Of a DNA stretch of 64,000 bases, positions 45,044 to 64,000 are shown in pieces (the first letter of the stretch is position 1; each line of letters starts with the position of its first letter). The position numbers were made by a program, and so were the translations under genes. The notes beneath the pieces are model-generated. The model ran no database searches. It worked only from the letters and a program-made list of their open reading frames with translations, and was not told where the DNA came from. The DNA is from Scylla paramamosain (lineage: Eukaryota > Arthropoda > Malacostraca > Decapoda > Portunidae), in contig NC_087173.1 in NCBI RefSeq assembly GCF_035594125.1, forward strand, positions 10,397,986 through 10,461,985, in the 5' to 3' direction.

Positions 45044-47921
45044 AGAGAAAAAGAACACTTGAGCAAATTTGTTGGTTAGTCTTATTTTTGTAGTAAAATG
45101 AATTGAGGTAGATGTCTGTAAATAAATCAGTTAAAACTAATTCCTTTTATAAAACTAAATTTTTTACTGTAGAAGTTGATGATGTATGAAATGTATGATT
45201 CAGTTTGAATCCTACAAGACAATTTCATTAATGTAATTGTTGTGGAAGTTGTAACAAAAAAATATTTTATTTTAATAACTGAAATTAATACAATTCAATC
45301 AACTACTGTTGTAAAATATACTGTGATAATTGGTTAAGGAAGCACCTGATAAAAATTGAGGAATACCTTTGTTGAAATGGACTGGGAAAATTGGAAAGAA
45401 AAAGAAGCTAAGCAAAACAAATGTATGACCTAAACACTTTAAAAGCACATATCCTGAAATTTGTGAGAACAATGACAATTTTTTTGCATTTATTTTGTGA
45501 TATGAGACAAGGTGTGGTGGGGCAGAGGCCACTCAGATGTCCCCAGTCCTGATGTACACACCTTGTCTCTGCTCCTCCTCTATGGGCAAGTAAACCTGAT
45601 AGGTATATACCAGACAGAAAAGATCTGATGTTATTTTATAACACTACAAGTGATACTGTTGGTGTTGGTAGAATGTTTCTGCTTATTAGACACTGCTGTC
45701 ATTTTAAATACAGTTCATTCTTATTAATGCTCTCCTTTTAATCTTGATGTATGTGCTCCAGTAACTAGCCAGTCTTTCTTTTCAATATTGCTTGTTTTGT
45801 GATTCAGGATAGATGATACACTCATCTCAGATTGACCCTTGTGATAATAAAACAATCCAGTCCTAACTGTTATTGTCTCCCATACAAATGTATTAGTAGT
45901 TTGCTATGATCACAGTTCCACCACTATTCCACATAGAAATGTTACCGTTAGGTGCTGTGGAGTAATGGTCATTTCATGGGACAGTGAGACTCAGCCTGTA
46001 GGAAGGTTTTATTAGATAGACAGGAGTGGGTGGTACCATGTTAACTGTTAAGAAATATACTCTGCTGGTGCCTGTGTGATATGTACATCAGCATGACTAT
46101 TAGGTCTGTGGATTTGCCTACTTATGATAGTACAGCAGTACATACTAAATTCAGTTGACAAAAAATGCTGGATCACAAGAACTTATGCGAGGTTTGTGAG
46201 TGCTATGCATAGCCTTTCATCTTTTGTTCCACTTGTGTATGCAGTGACACGACAGTCATGGCTCACCAGGAATCACTCAGGCCTTGGTGGTCTTTGCCTA
46301 ATTGTTTACCGTGAGTGTCCTGACCAGGCATTCCACCTCCAGCAGTGTTCCCTCACGGCCAGTTTATCCTTCATACCGACTCCTCTGTGTTCCTGTAATG
46401 CACCAAAGGGGGATATGGCACTTACAGGTCTGCTGTTAAGTTCATTTATCTAGATTTGATAAGATGTGTGCTCATGTTTTTCCTTTCCTTAAGGTGTGTC
46501 CACACAGTTGAACAGTGTCCGTCAGACAAACACTGCTACCATATCATAAGGTGAAGCAGGATGACATCATCAGCGTTTAAATGAGGGAAGATGATATAGC
46601 AACAAACAGTGGTACCAGATAAAGTTGTAAACCATAGTTTCTACCCTGTTCACCAGACAAAGACTGGCAGACAATGCTCGAAGCTGATGTCTGTTAGCAA
46701 CACATGGTATTTATGTCAGTGTTAGTGTGGATTTTGGCAACAAGTGGTTGTTGCCAGCGTCTAGTGTGGTACATCACCATGATGCACAAAAAGATAAAAA
46801 ACAAAACCAAGAAAATTGCACTATGCAGCATAATAATTGGTGCGCTGTGTGAGGACAAGGTGACAAGGGAATGGTGCAAGAACTGGTTAAAAATACGAAG
46901 AGAAAGGGAAAGTCATGCAACCATTTTACATGAACTGTGTATTGATGAGGACTAATCAAATTAGCAGACCCTGATAACCAAGTAACTTTGCACATTGTGT
47001 GGCTGTCAGTATCGTGTACTTCCAAGCCTCTGTCCCACCAGACATTGTCCAATGTTCCAATACTACAAACATGGACAGTGTCCAGTACAGCTCTTGGTGC
47101 TCGCTTCGGACGTTATCAACGAGCCTTTCTGCTTTCCATTGTATCTGTTAGCAGTTTTGTCCGATGGAAACTGTTCGACCATGTGGACGCACCTTTAGTC
47201 TGTGCTTTTACCCAAATGCATTCTTTCATTCATATATTTTGCATCCCATTCACAAATTATGCTGAATGCACTTGTTTCCATGTCTGTGTTTTTGTATTAT
47301 TAACACAAACCAGAGTAATCTTTGAAAGAATGTGCAGCAACACATTTTAAATACATTACATCTATAATTAGATTGAATTTGTACTACTGAACAGACTCAT
47401 TGCCTTCCCCTCACTACACCTTAAATATAATGGACATATTATAGATGTGGCAATCCTGCTGCCCACTACAGTGTGGTCTATACTACCTGGAGTGCAACCA
47501 AGGTGCTCAATCATATAGCTGGCAATGAGGCATGGGATGTAGAGTGTGAGCCTCCAGACTCTGTGTACTAGAGTTGTCTTAAAGTGATGAATTTGAGGAC
47601 TGGTGATCAACTCCCCTATATGTCTGTTTTCATAATGAGACAAGACACAGGGGAGGAGCAACAAATATCCTCCAAATCCTGCTGCAGGTGTTTTGTTTCA
47701 GCTATGTCGTCTTTAAGGAGACTGCTAGCTTGGAACATATATAGACTACATAACTGTACATCACACTTAGCTAGTTCCTTTCATTGGAAACAACAGAGCA
47801 CTCGTTAGTTGTCCTTCATCACCAGCTGCGAGATGTCTTCACAACAGGTCCCCTTCACCAAGTCCTCAATAGCTCTCAAAACCTTCACAACAGGTCTTCT
47901 TCACCTAGTCCCCATTAGCTC
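45044..47921. other. Interval between the convergent SQOR copy 2 and receptor genes
   Basis: Contains the SQOR copy 2 3' untranslated region with AATAAA (45121-45126), DNA conserved with 25611-28200 but without a recognised protein, the Harbinger-like element (46492-47194), and the receptor's 3' untranslated region below 47922. No convincing receptor polyadenylation signal was found. Confidence 0.55.
46492..47194 (+). mobile_element. PIF/Harbinger-like non-autonomous element
   Basis: Left end AGGTGTGTCCACACAGTTG; right end inverted AGGTGCGTCCACATGGTCG. TTA target duplication at 46489-46491 and 47195-47197. Unit 1 has the empty site (CCTTTCTTTAGTCAG, near 27105). Inside, the plus strand encodes REWCKNWLKIRRERES and HELCID (about 46868-46950), resembling the N-terminal part of Harbinger (DDE4-type) transposases. 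Only a small transposase piece remains. Confidence 0.85.
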
Positions 47922-61725
<13,804 letters not shown>

Positions 61726-61832
61726 ACTTAATTCACCTGACCAGACATGAGAAAAAGAAAGAAGGAAGGAAAAAAAGAAAGTGGAAAAATCAGCATCTAC
61801 TAATGTTAGAAGGCTTATTTATTTTTTATTTA

Positions 61833-61834
<2 letters not shown>

Positions 61835-61912
<78 letters not shown>
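61835..61912. repeat. TA microsatellite
   Basis: About 78 bases of TA repeats, 110 bases upstream of the receptor start codon. Confidence 0.97.
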
Positions 61913-61916
<4 letters not shown>

Positions 61917-62335
61917 TTTTTTTTTTATCGGAGCGTCCCTTTGTTATAGCTTCTCACGCAGACCAATTTTCATAGACTAATACTAATAGACCAAAGAAAG
62001 GTTATTAACGCTGATGATTATGAATAGACAGCGTGGTTATAAACTTAAAGTGTATTTTAATAAAAGGGATGGGTGCGATTATGCAGTGCGTGGCATGATA
62101 TTGCGTCATTGTGGCTCCTAACACACACACACACACACACACACACAACGAACTTGATTCAGTCTTGGAGCAAAAACATAAGTGGATAAATGCACAGATA
62201 TATCAGTAAGTACATCCACCTTCTTTTATTCTGTTTCCAGCGAACAGACACATATTTCCACGCAAACAATTACCACACGTTCCAGGAGTCATTATTAATC
62301 GTTCATCTCTTCACTCCTCGCTTCCCACTCACACT

Positions 62336-62551
62336 GCCCTGTATTCGGAAACTGCTCTGTCACTAGTCACCGCGAATATTTTCAAAGGCCACAGAGATTA
62401 GCCGTGCTATCAAGAGTGTTTCTTCTGTTTATAATGTAGTAATCTTGTTAAGCTGGTACTAGAACCATATAAAACACCCATAGAAACTATATAAGTTCAA
62501 CTAAAGCGTTTTGAAAGCAGTGGTGTGGCACGTTGTGTCAGAATATGGTCC
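62336..62551. mobile_element. Short TIR element, GGCC-TATTCTGAAA family, reverse orientation
   Basis: Starts GCCCTGTATTCGGAAAC and ends TCAGAATATGGTCC. The inner phrase TTTTCAAAGGCCACAGAGAT is the reverse complement of that in 51681-51899. More diverged than the other copies. Confidence 0.65.
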
Positions 62552-62667
62552 TATATATTTTCCTCTACACCTCTCTTACTTTTCACTTCGACACAACGCA
62601 AAAGTTCCTTATGCGCCTCGTTCAGACAGCGACGCACTTTGTTATAACCACACGTAATATTACATTT

Positions 62668-62717
<50 letters not shown>

Positions 62718-63594
62718 AACCAACGCACCCCAAACGCTACCATCGCCTGACTGACCACTCAAGGACGGGCCAAGGAAGAGCATGAGGAGGAAGAGGAGGA
62801 GCAAGAGGAGGAATACAAAAGGAGGGAGGTAGGAGAACAGAAAGGTAGTGCGCTGAGACGAAAGAGAGGAGTAAGGTAATCATGACGAAAAAAAGAAAAA
62901 AAAGTGTCAGACCTCCACCACTAGCCATTCAATTTTTCAAGGCGGGAAGGAGAGTGAGGAGCAAGGGAGGGAGGAGACGGAGGGAGAGGAGGAGAGGAAA
63001 AAAAAAGAAAACAAGTCACCAGTGAAGAAGTCGCAGTAATAGAAGGTGAACTGAAAAAGAATCTAGTGCAGAGTTTATTAGAAGTGTTTAACTGTTTAAC
63101 CCAGCGGGAAGTACGTGAACAACACACATAGATGCCAAGAGGAACAGTTATTACCAATGTCAACCCGATTCGTCTTCGTTGAGTGAGTGAGTGAGATCGA
63201 TGAAGGCTTCGTCAAGGCCACACTTGCGGGTTAGCGAGGCAGGATTTTATTGGGTTAGGTCGCAAGCTGTTATCTGCACTGCGTCATTCGTTAGTTAACC
63301 ATGAATGTCGTGAAGAGAGGCTGTTCTGGTGGTGCTGGTGGTGGTGGTGGTGGTAGTGCGCAATACACACACACACACACACACACACACAAATCGACAA
63401 GATAATTGCATAACTTCACCTGCTGGCCAATCAAGAAACTCAAGCTGGAAATTATTAATTAAAGACAAGAAGGGGAAAATATTACAAAAGTAGTCCAGGT
63501 TCGTGGAAAAGTTTGGCAGAAAAGTGTGTGTGTGTGTGGAAGCAGGACATGCGAACTTGAAGAGAAAAAGAAAAAGTGGAAGTCGAGTTACCTA

Positions 63595-63652
<58 letters not shown>

Positions 63653-64000
63653 TCTCTTATAAAAATCCCATAGTCCTTTTTCATGCTTATTTCACCCTTG
63701 CTTAATATGTAATGCATCCAGGGTGATTATCATGGCCCATCTTATCAGACCATTCATCACCGCGGGCCCCCGTGTTCCGGACCTTCAATTATTCTTAGTG
63801 TCATCGTCCTCGTCTTCCCGTCCGTCCTGCCCATCCTAGCATTGTGTATGGGGAGATAATTATTTTCTGAGAGTGACATGTTCTTGCCTTGTCTCCTTTC
63901 CCCTCACTCGTCTTTTATTCCTTCACCTTGTCTTGTTCAGTCTTCCCCCTCGCCTATTGTCTTCCCCACTTGCCATGCACCACTGTCCTGTGACATGAGA

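Larger units (their letters stand above)
61726..64000. other. Upstream region of the receptor gene
   Basis: No coding sequence recognised. Contains TA (61835-61912), GA (62671-62715) and CA (62122-62147, 63364-63391, 63596-63650) microsatellites and a reverse copy of the short TIR family (62336-62551). The receptor promoter or leader exon should be here, but no initiator or TATA element could be assigned. A TAA precedes the first ATG in frame. Confidence 0.55.

Overview
The window is eukaryotic nuclear DNA, most likely from a decapod crustacean such as a crab, crayfish or shrimp. Genes are split into short exons with GT/AG introns. Very long CT/GA, TA, GT/CA and AAT microsatellites are everywhere. 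Remnants of non-LTR retrotransposons, a tRNA-derived SINE, terminal-inverted-repeat elements and a decayed Ty3/Gypsy element fill the introns. The decapod assignment is inference from this style and from the animal-type proteins; no rRNA, tRNA or mitochondrial marker is present to prove it.

Layout. (1) 1333-6437, plus strand: most of a ribonuclease H1 gene, missing its first exon or exons. (2) 10318-30033 and 34723-49917: two copies of a segmental tandem duplication. Each copy holds a complete 11-exon sulfide:quinone oxidoreductase gene (SQOR; 12562-25610 and 36367-45043, both plus strand, 439 aa each, about 94% identical by eye count). Each copy also holds the last two exons of a minus-strand ionotropic receptor gene. 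(3) 30034-34722: a spacer not shared by the two copies, with a candidate DNA transposon and a candidate leader exon. (4) 47922-61725, minus strand: a complete 13-exon ionotropic glutamate-receptor-like gene, about 729 aa, convergent with SQOR copy 2. Its duplicated 3' end at 28213-29224 is a pseudogene fragment with a nonsense codon and a 44-base deletion. (5) 61726-64000: upstream region of the receptor gene with repeats only.

Function. SQOR is the mitochondrial flavoprotein that oxidises sulfide and passes electrons to ubiquinone, so two intact tandem copies suggest extra or divergent sulfide-handling capacity. RNase H1 removes RNA from RNA:DNA hybrids in nucleus and mitochondria. The receptor is a chemosensory or synaptic-type ligand-gated channel. 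Nothing indicates that the three gene types work in one pathway.

Main points for follow-up. Several exons have degenerate tandem copies of their own 3' splice site just upstream (RNase H1 twice, receptor exons 6 and 8), and both SQOR genes carry an in-frame 36-base duplicate of the end of exon 7 with splice sites. Retroelements are chained end to end, each ending in a CA-type microsatellite. Because the duplicated units can be aligned to each other, one copy serves as the empty site for elements inserted in the other. SQOR copy 1 has changed residues next to the catalytic cysteine that copy 2 keeps.
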